Below, one piece after another: positions 17,841 through 26,783 of a stretch of 64,000 nt of DNA. Under the pieces are notes generated by a model, which saw only the letters and a program-made list of their open reading frames with translations, made no database searches and had not been told where the DNA came from. A program made the position numbers and the translations under genes. Numbering within the stretch: the first letter of the stretch is position 1; each line of letters opens with the position of its first letter. Origin of the DNA: PNNG01 sp964577055 (GTDB lineage: Bacteria > Bacteroidota > Bacteroidia > UBA7662); contig CAZNWC010000007.1 of the NCBI GenBank assembly GCA_964577055.1, forward strand, positions 1-64,000. The letters are read 5' to 3'.

Positions 17841-18215
17841 CTTTGATTTAAGGGAGCACGAAAAGCTTCGGAGAGTTAAAAGTTAAAGGTTAAAAGTTAA
17901 GTGGGGGTTTCGCTGCACTCAACCCAAGAAACGAGCTTGTAAATAGCGAGCGGACCGAGAAATTCTTTTCCCAAAAAATAGCTGCGCAACGAAATGTATC
18001 GTCCCTCTCCTCTGGAGAGGGATAAGAGGGTGAGGCCGTTCAAGGTTCAAAAGGTGGTTTCGCTGCGCTCAACCAGGCGAATTCAAAATTCAAAATTCAG
18101 GATTCAAAAGGGGGTTCGTCCTTGAAAAGTTGACAGTCGTCTGTCAGCTGTCGTCCATCGTTTGTCCTCTGTCGTCCGACTTCTGTCTGTAGCATCGCAA
18201 TAAATCACGCCAAAC
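17841..18215. repeat. Repeat-filled intergenic region
   Basis: No gene. It contains a GTTAAAAGTTAAAG-type run (about 17874-17901), two copies of a TTTCGCTGC.CTCAACC module (about 17909 and 18057), an ATTCAAAATTCA run (about 18081-18107) and a TGTC-rich degenerate tract (18130-18190). An 88-nt dispersed repeat (17950-18037) lies in the middle. Confidence 0.7.
17950..18037. repeat. 88-nt dispersed repeat, copy 1
   Basis: It matches 59109-59196 with only a few mismatches. It contains a hairpin with an 8-bp stem (CCCTCTCC ... GGAGAGGG, about 18003-18021) followed by ATAAGAGGGTGAGGC. Both copies start at GCGGACCGAGAA, sit in intergenic DNA beside TTCAAAATTC tracts, and look like a REP/MITE-type element. 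Confidence 0.75.
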
Positions 18216-18260
18216 CATTAGCGGAAAGCCATGCAAATGGTCGTCATTGGCAGCAACGAG

Positions 18261-19049
18261 CTATTTGAATGGCTGCAATCGCCAGCTAAAGCCCGTGCTG
18301 ATAAAGGTAGGGTAAACCGCAGATATTTGAAAAGCGCCTCGTCCGAACCACTGATCGATACGCAAATGCACCCGTAAATTCGGACTGCCGCCCGAAATGC
18401 CAAATCCTACGATGCCAAAGGGTGCGAAGGGCTGGCTTTCTTGCCTTTTGAGCTGAAAATCGTAACTGCTACCCTCGGTTACGGTGCTTACATAGCGCAA
18501 ATCATAAATTTGGCTGGTGCCCAAGGTGAGGCTGCCAAAAAAGTCAACCCCCTGAAGCGTATAGCGCAGTTGTTGTTCCACAAAAAGCCGCTCGTAGCGG
18601 TTGAAAGTTTCGATTTCACTGCTGGGAACAAATAGACCGCTAAAAACAGCGTTGTTGACATTCGAGATCGATCCATTGGCATATCCCAACCAGCTGGCGC
18701 CCCTGACATTGGGGAAAGGCAAAGCGTAAAAGCCCCCCAGGCCCATCTGCCGGGCAGCGGCGTTTACAGCAATGTCGTTGTTGAGGGCCAGGTTGTCGGT
18801 TCCACGCAACAAGCCGCCGCGCACCGCCAGGTAGCGGCCCACAGCCACCTCGGCCTCCGCTTGGTAAAGTTGCTGAATGCCCAAGTCCAATTGCCCCGAT
18901 ACTTGCAGCTGTACATCGCCTGCCTGTTCCAGGCGGGTAATTTGTTGTGCCTGGTGCGTGGCGAAATAAAGCGGCGGTCCACAGCTGTGGAGCAGTCCTA
19001 AAAGCAGCCAAGCGAGGCTCCAGGCATATGGGCGGGTTACAGTTGCCAT
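18261..19049 (-). CDS. Putative outer-membrane lipoprotein, barrel-like (paralogue of upstream gene)
   Basis: A 262-residue protein. A lipobox-like LLHSC near residue 23 suggests a lipoprotein. The remainder alternates polar and hydrophobic residues as in short beta-barrels and ends in WRLQPFK. The N-terminal pattern (ITRLEQAGDVQLQVSGQ) mirrors the upstream gene (ILPNLEEAGEFQLQANGS), so the two are diverged tandem duplicates. The genes overlap by 13 nt. Function unknown. Confidence 0.6.
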   Translation of the reverse strand: MATVTRPYAWSLAWLLLGLLHSCGPPLYFATHQAQQITRLEQAGDVQLQVSGQLDLGIQQLYQAEAEVAVGRYLAVRGGLLRGTDNLALNNDIAVNAAARQMGLGGFYALPFPNVRGASWLGYANGSISNVNNAVFSGLFVPSSEIETFNRYERLFVEQQLRYTLQGVDFFGSLTLGTSQIYDLRYVSTVTEGSSYDFQLKRQESQPFAPFGIVGFGISGGSPNLRVHLRIDQWFGRGAFQISAVYPTFISTGFSWRLQPFK

Positions 19050-19759
19050 CTTGCGCCAAAGCTTAAAGGGGCCGAAGGAGGGGTGAGGTTCCTTTCATTC
19101 AATACAAAGCTGGGTTGAATGGTGAGGGTAAAAATGTAGCTCCCCATGTCGTATTCGCCTTGCAACAGCGGTGTTGCGATCATAAAGAGGGGTTGGGCGT
19201 TCAGGTAATCTACGGTCGGGGCAAAGAAGCGGCTGCCCAATGGGCTGTCAGGTGCCTGCAGCCAATGTTGGGTTGTGGCGCCCAAACGCAGGCCGAACGA
19301 AAAACCCAAATGTTGGCCCACCATGCTGCGGCTGTGGCCTTGCACAAATACATGGGCTTGATTAAAATCGAAACTCGGATGATAGGTCAATGCCCAGTTG
19401 GAGCGCGAATACCCCAAGCCAGCCTGCACAATGTAGGTGCTGCCCTGGTGTTGAGTGCCTTGTGGTTTTAGCATGCGGATGGCAGCCGCTTCGGCAGCAA
19501 AGTGGCGGTCGTATGCGGGGGCATTAAACAGGGGCGTGACCATGTATTGCGCCGTTGCCTGTACGCCCCATTGCTCGTTGAGGGCATAGGCCAATTGGGT
19601 TTGCGCCCCAATGGCGGTCACTGCAAAGGAGCCATTGGCTTGCAGCTGAAATTCGCCTGCTTCTTCCAAATTGGGCAGGATGATGTTGCCGGGATACAAC
19701 AAAAAGCCGCATCCTTGGAACAGCAGGGTGAAACAACAAACAAGTAGTGTTCGGAACAT
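19037..19759 (-). CDS. Putative outer-membrane lipoprotein, barrel-like
   Basis: A 240-residue protein with signal and lipobox in FRTLLVCCFTLLFQGCGFLL, then EEAGEFQLQANGS and amphipathic strands (QTQLAYALNEQWGVQATAQY, LGFSFGLRLG), ending in LSFGARWQL. It is first of a two-gene unit with its paralogue. The ATG at 19759 was chosen because the 27 codons upstream do not improve the signal peptide. Shared strand spacing suggests an OMP_b-brl-like fold; function unknown. Confidence 0.6.
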   Translation of the reverse strand: MFRTLLVCCFTLLFQGCGFLLYPGNIILPNLEEAGEFQLQANGSFAVTAIGAQTQLAYALNEQWGVQATAQYMVTPLFNAPAYDRHFAAEAAAIRMLKPQGTQHQGSTYIVQAGLGYSRSNWALTYHPSFDFNQAHVFVQGHSRSMVGQHLGFSFGLRLGATTQHWLQAPDSPLGSRFFAPTVDYLNAQPLFMIATPLLQGEYDMGSYIFTLTIQPSFVLNERNLTPPSAPLSFGARWQL

Positions 19760-20052
19760 CACGCAATAAACAAAAGACTTGCTGCAAATGCAAGTGAAGC
19801 TTTTGTGAAGGTTCAAGTTGAGCGAAGCGAAATCCCGCAAGCCGGGAGTTCAAGGTTCAAAGTTCAAAGTTCAAGGTTCAAAGGGGGTTTCGCTGCGCTC
19901 AACCAGGAGAATTCAAAATTCAAGATTCAAAATTCAAAAGACGGGTTTCACTGCGCGAAATACTTGAAAGATGGAAAGGCCTAATCGAGCGTTGCATCAT
20001 CCATGAACCTCAAATCACATTTTGAACCTTGAACCTTGAACCCAGCAAAAGC

Positions 20053-20107
20053 CCGGTCAACCGCTGCATCATGGATGATCCCAAAATCACCTTTTTGAAC
20101 TTTGAAC
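20053..20107. repeat. Left 55-nt flank of the gap
   Basis: Identical to 20208-20262 across 55 nt (starts CCGGTCAACCGCTGC, ends TTGAACTTTGAAC). Identical sequence on both sides of the N-run suggests the two contig ends overlap or that a tandem array is collapsed. Confidence 0.9.
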
Positions 20108-20207
20108 NNNNNNNNNNNNNNNNNNNNNNNNNNNNNNNNNNNNNNNNNNNNNNNNNNNNNNNNNNNNNNNNNNNNNNNNNNNNNNNNNNNNNNNNNNNNN
20201 NNNNNNN
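20108..20207. other. Assembly gap (100 N)
   Basis: Exactly 100 undetermined bases, a conventional placeholder for a scaffold gap of unknown size. The true length may be zero, negative (overlap) or larger. Confidence 1.
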
Positions 20208-20262
20208 CCGGTCAACCGCTGCATCATGGATGATCCCAAAATCACCTTTTTGAACTTTGAAC
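20208..20262. repeat. Right 55-nt flank of the gap
   Basis: Exact copy of 20053-20107. See the left flank. Confidence 0.9.
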
Positions 20263-20275
20263 CTTGAACTTTGAA

Positions 20276-22621
20276 CTAAAAAGGCACGGTCAGCATCAGC
20301 TGCACATTCCTTCCCGGATCGGGCAAGTTGAGCAGGCGGAAGCGGCTGAGGTGGTTGAGGTAGCGCACATCGAGCAGGTTGTTCACCAAAAAGCGGAATT
20401 GCAAGCGCTGTTTGCCCCAGCGAAAATCGCTGCCGGCCTGCACATTCAACAAGCTGTAGGCAGGGGTAGGGTCTTCGTTGCGGTCGACCCGGTTTTGGCG
20501 GGCTACCCATTTCCAATCGATGCCCAGCATGGGTTTTTGCAACCAGCGCGGCGATTTTTCGAAGTCGTAAGCCACTTCCCAGGTCAAAGTAGCCGGCGAG
20601 GTCCAGGGCAGGGGCAAGCGCGTGTCGAGGTTTTGCATCCACACATATTCGCCCAACAGGCCGAGGTGCAGGTTTTCGAGTAGGTGGTATTCTACCTGGA
20701 GCTCGGTACCGGTATGCAGGACGCGTCCTTGGGTGTATTGAAAAATGGTGCCTCCTTCGGGCAAAAAGGTGAATATACCGGTGGGGCGCAAGTAAATATA
20801 GTTGCTGAAATAGTTAAAATACGGACTCAGCTTTACTTCCCAGCGGCTGCTGCGATAACTGGCTGCCAAATCGAGCTGCCAACCGCGCTCGGGCCGCAGC
20901 GTGCTGTCGCCCATCTCATGGCGGAAACTGCCATGGTGCACCCCGTTGCTGGTGAGCTCGGGTATGGTAGGCAGCCTGAAACTGCTTCCCAAATTGGCTT
21001 TGAGGTTGATGCTCTTGCTCCATTGGTAACTCATGCCCACCGCTCCCGAGGCATTGCCAAAAAAGCGGTCGATCTGCGGCGCCCGTTGCCTTTCAATCCA
21101 TACCCCTTGCACCAACAGGCTTTCGCGGTAGGCAGCACTTTGCAGCCAACCTACATCATACCGCAACCCGGCATTCACAAACAAGCGTGGGTTGTATTGC
21201 CACTGCAGCAAGGCAAAGGTACCCAATTGGCGGTTGCTGTACTGGGGGATGAGGAATTCGTAGCCCGAAATCACATTCTGCTGCCACTGTCCGCTGCTGC
21301 CAAGAAGCAATTGCCGACTGCTGTCGAGCTGCAAATGGTAGCGAACATTGTAGCTGAGCGTTTGCAAATCGAGGCCATGGGCCACATTGGTACTGCTGTC
21401 GAGGAAGGGGCGGCCGTGGTTGTGCGGCAGCGAAAGTTCATCGCGCACATTGCGTTGCCAGCCTAAATCGGCTTCCAGCCAGTTATTGCCCAAAATCACG
21501 CTGCTGTTCCAGCTGAGTTTGTGGTGGCGGATGAACTGACTGGGCAGGGCGATATTGCGCTGATTGCCATCGTTTACCACCCGGTAGCCCAAAGGCCGGC
21601 CGATGGCACCCGGAAAAAAGCCAATCCGCTGGGTAAAACTGCTCCAGTTGAGTTGACTGTAACCCCATTTGCGGTGCAAACCGAGCATGGCCGAGCCGTG
21701 CAATTCTTCTCCAGCCGTATTTTCCAAGCGGGCATCGGGAATGGGGATTACAAAGCGGTTGTAGGTAAAGCTGTCGGCCGGCAGCTTGTAATCGCCATAC
21801 TGGTGGGCTGTAAGGCGGGCGCGGTACACCCATCCCTGTTGGCCCTGCCCTTGCACCACTGCCGAGCCGCCCACATGGTCGTTTACCGAACGGCCCAGCA
21901 GGGTAAGGCTGCCCGAAAGGCTGTCGCCCATCGGCAGCAAGGCTGGTTTTACCTGTATCACGCCTGCCATAGCGTCGGAGCCGTAGAGGAGCGAGGCGGG
22001 ACCTTTGAGTACTTCTACCCGACCCACGTTGAATTGGTCGAGCTCCAGGCCGTGGTCGATGCCCCACTGTTGCCCTTCTTGTTTCACCCCGTTTTCGGCC
22101 ACCACCACGCGGTTGAAGCTCATGCCGCGGATCACTGGCTTCGAAATGCCAATGCCGGTATTGATGCTTTGCACCCCTGGCAAACGTTCGAGGCCTTGCA
22201 TGAGGGTGAGTCCGGCATACCGCCGCAGCTGCTCTTCGCCTACGATGTCGGTGCTCTGTGTAATTTGACTTTCGTTGGTTTTGGTGAGGTCGTTTTCCAC
22301 CACAATTTCGCGCAGCTCGAGGCTCGAGGGCTGCAGGCGGATGTGTTGCACGGTATTGCCGCTGATTTGTAGATCGACCCGCTGGGCTTCGTAGCCCAAA
22401 TAATGCACGTGCAGGTGGTAGCGCCCCGGTCGCATGCGCTCAAAGCGATACACCCCATAAGCATCTGTCACGGTACCGCGCTGCAGTTCGTGCACCAAAA
22501 CACTGGCGCCTGGCAGGGTGCGGCCGCTTTCGTCGGTTACCCGCCCTTCGAGCAAGTATTGGGCCTGGGCAGTGAAAGCCCACATCCATCCTAAAAGCAA
22601 AAACAGTGATTTGTGCAACAC
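20276..22621 (-). CDS. TonB-dependent outer-membrane receptor
   Basis: A 781-residue protein. A signal peptide ending AQAQ is followed by a carboxypeptidase-regulatory-like domain (residues 22-100: LLEGRVTDESGRTLPGASVL ... GVYRFERMRPGRY), a plug domain (about 125-230: QGLERLPGVQSIN, PVIRGMSFNRV, VEVLKGPASLLYGSDAMAGV) and a 22-strand-type barrel ending in aromatic F (VQLMLTVPF). It imports an unknown ligand, possibly a siderophore, cobalamin or metal chelate, using TonB energy; a histidine-rich loop near residue 400 (SLPHNHGRP) may contact metal. The first codon is GTG (TTG follows); no ATG precedes the signal peptide. It is divergent from the next gene by 66 nt. Confidence 0.92.
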   Translation of the reverse strand: MLHKSLFLLLGWMWAFTAQAQYLLEGRVTDESGRTLPGASVLVHELQRGTVTDAYGVYRFERMRPGRYHLHVHYLGYEAQRVDLQISGNTVQHIRLQPSSLELREIVVENDLTKTNESQITQSTDIVGEEQLRRYAGLTLMQGLERLPGVQSINTGIGISKPVIRGMSFNRVVVAENGVKQEGQQWGIDHGLELDQFNVGRVEVLKGPASLLYGSDAMAGVIQVKPALLPMGDSLSGSLTLLGRSVNDHVGGSAVVQGQGQQGWVYRARLTAHQYGDYKLPADSFTYNRFVIPIPDARLENTAGEELHGSAMLGLHRKWGYSQLNWSSFTQRIGFFPGAIGRPLGYRVVNDGNQRNIALPSQFIRHHKLSWNSSVILGNNWLEADLGWQRNVRDELSLPHNHGRPFLDSSTNVAHGLDLQTLSYNVRYHLQLDSSRQLLLGSSGQWQQNVISGYEFLIPQYSNRQLGTFALLQWQYNPRLFVNAGLRYDVGWLQSAAYRESLLVQGVWIERQRAPQIDRFFGNASGAVGMSYQWSKSINLKANLGSSFRLPTIPELTSNGVHHGSFRHEMGDSTLRPERGWQLDLAASYRSSRWEVKLSPYFNYFSNYIYLRPTGIFTFLPEGGTIFQYTQGRVLHTGTELQVEYHLLENLHLGLLGEYVWMQNLDTRLPLPWTSPATLTWEVAYDFEKSPRWLQKPMLGIDWKWVARQNRVDRNEDPTPAYSLLNVQAGSDFRWGKQRLQFRFLVNNLLDVRYLNHLSRFRLLNLPDPGRNVQLMLTVPF

Positions 22622-22687
22622 GATTGCAAAAATACATTTTCCAACGGGCTTTGGTTCAGCTTTGCCGGGGTTTTGCTAGCTTTCAGC

Positions 22688-23044
22688 ATGGAAACGCCTG
22701 CCCACTGGCCCGCTACCTGGCTCACCTACCTCGGCCAATTGCCCGAACCGGCACGATTGCGGCTCATCGAAGTCCTTATGCTGGTAGAAGCAACCGTGCC
22801 CGAGGCCGTAAAAGACTGGTCGTACCAAATGCCTGCCTTCAAATACAAAGGAAAACCCTTGGTATATGCGGCGGGTTATGCCCAACATACCGGTTTGTAT
22901 GCCCTGCCCAATACCCATGCGGCCTTTGCCGAAGCCTTGCAGGCCTACAAACAGGGCAAAGGCTCCGTGCAGTTTCCGAACAACAAGCCCTTGCCGCTGC
23001 ATTTGATCCGCGAGATGCTCGTACAGCGCCTTGCCCAACTATAA
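22688..23044 (+). CDS. DUF1801 family protein
   Basis: A 118-residue protein. TVPEAVKDWSYQMPAFKYKGKPLVYAAGY followed by GLYALP and a C-terminal GKGSVQFPNNKPLPLHLIREM match the DUF1801/YdhG-like fold, related to frataxin-like iron chaperones. The ATG at 22688 fits the family start; upstream in-frame codons overlap the divergent receptor promoter. The molecular role is uncertain. Confidence 0.8.
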   Translation: METPAHWPATWLTYLGQLPEPARLRLIEVLMLVEATVPEAVKDWSYQMPAFKYKGKPLVYAAGYAQHTGLYALPNTHAAFAEALQAYKQGKGSVQFPNNKPLPLHLIREMLVQRLAQL

Positions 23045-23266
23045 CCGACAATAGCGCTGCAAGGCTTTCCTTGGGGCTCATGGGATGTAAGGAGTATTTG
23101 ATGAAATAAAACAGCTTCTTCCTGAAAATTTGACCTGTTGGTTTGGGAGCTTCGTCATTCGGTCTTAATCTTGCGCCAAAAGCTGCCGGTTGAATCTCGT
23201 TGCCCCTTGAAGGTTGAGCAGATTTTTCGAAATGGCCGCCTGATCACTTTCACCACAAAGCAGCAC

Positions 23267-23926
23267 ATGGTCAAGTACCGACTTTTAGGATTCATCCTCC
23301 TTTTCCTCATCCGGGCAAACAATGTTGCGGGCCAATGGATGCATTGGGGCAGTGAATACAGCCTGGGGCTCACCGAAGGACGGCCCTTCCGCCACAATTT
23401 TACCTACGATGCCAACGACATTCGCTTGCAAGATGGACCGGCATTTTTGACTGCAGGGATAGGTTTTCCGGTGGATGTGCCTGTAAAACAGTTGGGGGCC
23501 GACAGCAGGTTGAGCATGCAACTCAAGCCGGCCATTTCATTTGCCTTGCCGCTCCACACGGTGTTTAAATCGTTGGGGCACAGTGTGCTTATGTACGAAT
23601 TGCCTGTGTTGCTGCAGTACAACAAAGGAGTGTACGGCACTGAAAACAGCGAAGATGACCGAGGTTGGGTAGTGGGGGCAGGCTTGCACTTTCATGCCCA
23701 CCATGCCGTAGAAAGTGCGAGTATTCCTTTGAGCTGGGTCATCCTCGACCGGGGCAAATTGTTCATTGCCTCACCCGCTTTTCAAGCAGGTTACCGCTTT
23801 TGGAGCAATCAAAACCGCCTCACCACCTTGCAGCTGTATGTAGCGCCAGCCTGGGAAGATTTTGCCGGACAAAGCTTCAACCGCAGCACGGTTCGCCTCG
23901 GTTTAACCACTTTCTATAACTATTGA
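23267..23926 (+). CDS. Barrel-like secreted protein, xNY-terminal family (member 1 of 5)
   Basis: A 219-residue protein with a signal peptide ending NNVAGQ, then amphipathic beta-strands and a C-terminal aromatic TTFYNY typical of outer-membrane barrels. It shares with the next four small proteins a core of FPVDVPV, LPVLLQYNKG, GAGLHFHA, AGYRFWS.QN and a final x-N-Y. It is first in a plus-strand cluster of seven genes. The ATG at 23267 is the one immediately before the signal peptide. Confidence 0.6.
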   Translation: MVKYRLLGFILLFLIRANNVAGQWMHWGSEYSLGLTEGRPFRHNFTYDANDIRLQDGPAFLTAGIGFPVDVPVKQLGADSRLSMQLKPAISFALPLHTVFKSLGHSVLMYELPVLLQYNKGVYGTENSEDDRGWVVGAGLHFHAHHAVESASIPLSWVILDRGKLFIASPAFQAGYRFWSNQNRLTTLQLYVAPAWEDFAGQSFNRSTVRLGLTTFYNY

Positions 23927-24094
23927 CATTGACCAAAAACACCATGTCCAACCAGCATAAAATTTACGTGAACCTGGGGTTTGGTGTTACTTTTTGCCTT
24001 ATCATTGAATTTTGGTGCGCTTCATTTATTAAAATGGATGTGTTTAATTAGAAAATTGACGAAAACAAAAAAGACACTTAACACAAAAACTCTT

Positions 24095-24718
24095 ATGAAA
24101 AAAGCACTACTGTCCGTTTTTGCACTCCTTTTTTTGGGTATTGTTCACGTTACTGCCCAAAATGTTTTTTACGGTACGGGAGTTTTGGTTGGCCAATCCT
24201 ATTCTACTCCCAAGACTTTGCAAGGTTTTCCTAGCAATATTTCCCAAGGCTCTCAATCGTTCTTGATGGTAGGTGTAGGCATTCCAGTCGATGCACAATT
24301 GATCCCGGTTGCCGACGAAATGAGCATTGGGTTTCACATTGAGCCTGCCTTTGCGTACACCCTTTCGTTTTTGAACGACTTCGATAACAATATTTATGTG
24401 CTTCAGTCGCCTTTGATGGCACAATTCAATTACGGCAATTTCAGCAGCAACGATGCCTCTTCCGAATTTGGTTTTGGCTTGGGCTTGGGCTTGATGGCCC
24501 AATTTCAGGCGAGTACAGATTTCAATTCTACAGTTGTTGAAGAAGGGAAATCCACGCTCTTTTTGCCCACGGTGCAAGGCAGTTTTAGGTTTTGGGGCCC
24601 AGGCAACAAGCTTTATGCTGCCAAATTGAGCTATAGTTTTGGTAGCGAAGATTTTGGTGGCCTTTCCAACAACCGGAGTACTGCCTTTTTGAGTCTGAGC
24701 CGCTATCTCAACTATTAA
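24095..24718 (+). CDS. Barrel-like secreted protein, xNY-terminal family (member 2 of 5)
   Basis: A 207-residue protein with a clear signal peptide (MKKALLSVFALLFLGIVHVTAQ), GVGIPVDAQLIPVADEMSI, QSPLMAQFNYGNFSSN, SEFGFGLGLGLMAQF, QGSFRFWGPGNKLY and terminal LSRYLNY. The order of motifs matches member 1. The start at 24095 places the signal peptide at the N-terminus. The transglutaminase gene follows after 69 nt. Confidence 0.65.
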   Translation: MKKALLSVFALLFLGIVHVTAQNVFYGTGVLVGQSYSTPKTLQGFPSNISQGSQSFLMVGVGIPVDAQLIPVADEMSIGFHIEPAFAYTLSFLNDFDNNIYVLQSPLMAQFNYGNFSSNDASSEFGFGLGLGLMAQFQASTDFNSTVVEEGKSTLFLPTVQGSFRFWGPGNKLYAAKLSYSFGSEDFGGLSNNRSTAFLSLSRYLNY

Positions 24719-24787
24719 AAGTAATTGCTTGCATTTGCAGCCCGGTTGATGCCGAGCTGCTTGCTGAGCACTTCTACACAAGCCGCA

Positions 24788-26758
24788 ATGATGCAAAAGT
24801 TATTTATCCTTCGCCGAAATTTCTGCTTGGCCATCTTGGTGTTATTGTGCGCGCCGCAGCTGGGCCATGCACAATTCAAGCTCGACATCCACAATGAGGC
24901 CGATTATCAACGTACCAAGGGCAAGTTCCCCGATGCCAAATTTGTGGATTTGCACCGGCATACCACTGTTCGGGTAGCCAAAGCACCGTCGGAGAGCAAG
25001 GAGCCTTTCATTTGGGCTTTGGAAGAGAAGTTTGAACGCATTTCGGTGAGCAACGAAAGGATGATTCCGTACTTCATTTCGGTAAACGACTTCATAGAAG
25101 TAAAAAAGACCTTTTTTTGGCGCAAAAACGAAAAAAAGCTCGAAGCCTGGCGCGTGCCGCCCACCATCATTCCTGTGGAGAGTGACGGGATTTTCCACGA
25201 CGATTACCGGGAGCACGGCTACGGTTTGGGCATCGAAAATCCGGGTGCGGTACTCAAAGGGCTGGTAGAAACACAGGTGCTCAGCATTCCCCACGGAACT
25301 ACCTACGGCTTTTTTGAGGGGGTGCCCGCTGAAGAGGTGACGGTGAACTTTGAAATTCCGTCGTGGCTCAGCGTGCGTTTTGAGCGTGTGAATTTTGATG
25401 GTTATCAAATCGATGAGTCCAAAACCGTGAAAGGCGATGTGGTTACCCACACCTTTACCATGCGCGATGTAGCAGGCAAGGTGGGCGAGAAATGGTCGCC
25501 CGGCGGACAGCATTACCTACCCCTTGTGATTTTGGTGCCCGAGGAAATGGAGGAGGCCAAAACCAAACGCAAAATAAGGCTGTACAAAGAGGCCGCAGAT
25601 ATTTACGCTTGGAACAAAGCGCTGGTAGACCAGGCCGAAAACAAACCCGAAAAATTACGGGCATTGGTAAATGAAATCACCAGCGGTAAATCGGAGGTAG
25701 AAAAGCTTGAATCGATTTACTATTGGGTTCAAAACAACATCAGGTACCTGGCCTATGAAGATGGCTGGGCGGGTTTTGTGCCCGATGCTTGCCAAAACGT
25801 TTACGAAAAGCGCTATGGCGATTGCAAAGGCATGGCCAACCTGCTCAAAGAGATGTTGGTTTTGGCCGGTTTTGATGCCCGTTTGGTATGGGTTGGCATG
25901 CGCGACCACAGTCCCCTGCCCAAAAGCATCCCGGTGATTGCCAGTAGCAACCACATGGTAGCCGCCGTACGCTACAACGACCAATGGTTGATCCTCGATG
26001 GCACCACCAGCCAGCAACCCTTGTTTGAAGTGCCCGATCAATTGCAGGGCCAAGAGGTGTTCATCGAAGGCAAAACGAAACGCGACTTCGAAATCTACAC
26101 CATCCCCCAAACCGATGCCAAGCGCAATGCTGTAGTCAATGTATTTGATTTGACGGTCGATGTGCAGGAAGGACGTTTGGCAGGCAGGCAGGAACAAAGC
26201 ATGTCGGGTTTTGTACGCAGCATTTTCAAGACATACTACAACAAAACGGCCTTGAAAGACCGCCAGCGATTGCTCGAAGATTACATGAGTTCGGGACAAT
26301 TGTACAAAGGCTTCAGCGATTTAAAGGCCGATATTCCGGCCGATGTGGCCAGTCCGGTACACTTGTCGGCCAACGTTTTGTTTCAAGGACAAGCCACCGT
26401 GCTCGATAACGAGCTGTATTTGCCCTCCAGCATCTACAACCGATTGAAAAACCTGCAGCTACCCGAAAAACGCGACGCAGCGGTAAGTTTCGATTACAAG
26501 CGTTACAACGTAGATACCCTGCGTTATGCGATTCCCGAAGGCTATGAGGTATCGTTTGTGCCCAAAACAGTTGACCTCAAGCGCGACAAATACCATTTCT
26601 ACGGGCATGCAACAAGCAAGGGCAAGACCGTAGAAATTGTGTGCATCCTCGAACTGAGCGATTTCATCATCAAAAAGAAAGAGTTTGATACCTGGAATGA
26701 GGATGTAAAACAAATGAAGGCTTTTTTAACCGACCAAATCATCCTCAAGAAAAAGTAA
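24788..26758 (+). CDS. DUF3857/transglutaminase-domain exported protein
   Basis: A 656-residue protein with a signal peptide ending LGHAQ, an N-terminal DUF3857-like beta domain (to about 260), a transglutaminase-like core (about 300-410) and a C-terminal beta domain. The papain-like catalytic triad is intact: Cys346 in RYGDCKGMANLLKEM, His389 in SSNHMVAAV and Asp404 in WLILDGTT. Such proteins are exported and may crosslink or cleave peptides or amides at the envelope. It sits between members 2 and 3 of the small barrel family, suggesting a joint function (inference). Confidence 0.8.
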   Translation: MMQKLFILRRNFCLAILVLLCAPQLGHAQFKLDIHNEADYQRTKGKFPDAKFVDLHRHTTVRVAKAPSESKEPFIWALEEKFERISVSNERMIPYFISVNDFIEVKKTFFWRKNEKKLEAWRVPPTIIPVESDGIFHDDYREHGYGLGIENPGAVLKGLVETQVLSIPHGTTYGFFEGVPAEEVTVNFEIPSWLSVRFERVNFDGYQIDESKTVKGDVVTHTFTMRDVAGKVGEKWSPGGQHYLPLVILVPEEMEEAKTKRKIRLYKEAADIYAWNKALVDQAENKPEKLRALVNEITSGKSEVEKLESIYYWVQNNIRYLAYEDGWAGFVPDACQNVYEKRYGDCKGMANLLKEMLVLAGFDARLVWVGMRDHSPLPKSIPVIASSNHMVAAVRYNDQWLILDGTTSQQPLFEVPDQLQGQEVFIEGKTKRDFEIYTIPQTDAKRNAVVNVFDLTVDVQEGRLAGRQEQSMSGFVRSIFKTYYNKTALKDRQRLLEDYMSSGQLYKGFSDLKADIPADVASPVHLSANVLFQGQATVLDNELYLPSSIYNRLKNLQLPEKRDAAVSFDYKRYNVDTLRYAIPEGYEVSFVPKTVDLKRDKYHFYGHATSKGKTVEIVCILELSDFIIKKKEFDTWNEDVKQMKAFLTDQIILKKK

Positions 26759-26783
26759 AACACGCGATCAGCACCACAAAACC

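Larger units (their letters stand above)
19800..20275. repeat. Repeat-rich intergenic region around the assembly gap
   Basis: No gene. It holds TTCAAGGTTCAAAG runs (about 19850-19880), the TTTCGCTGCGCTCAACC module (about 19886), ATTCAAAATTCAAGA runs and variants of a GCATCATxxATGA unit (19993 and beside both gap edges). All are low-complexity or dispersed repeats, which explains why assembly broke here. Confidence 0.7.

Noticed and set aside
20010..20642. Minus-strand frame running through the N-run
   Set aside because: It exists only by reading across undetermined bases and overlaps the TonB receptor gene.
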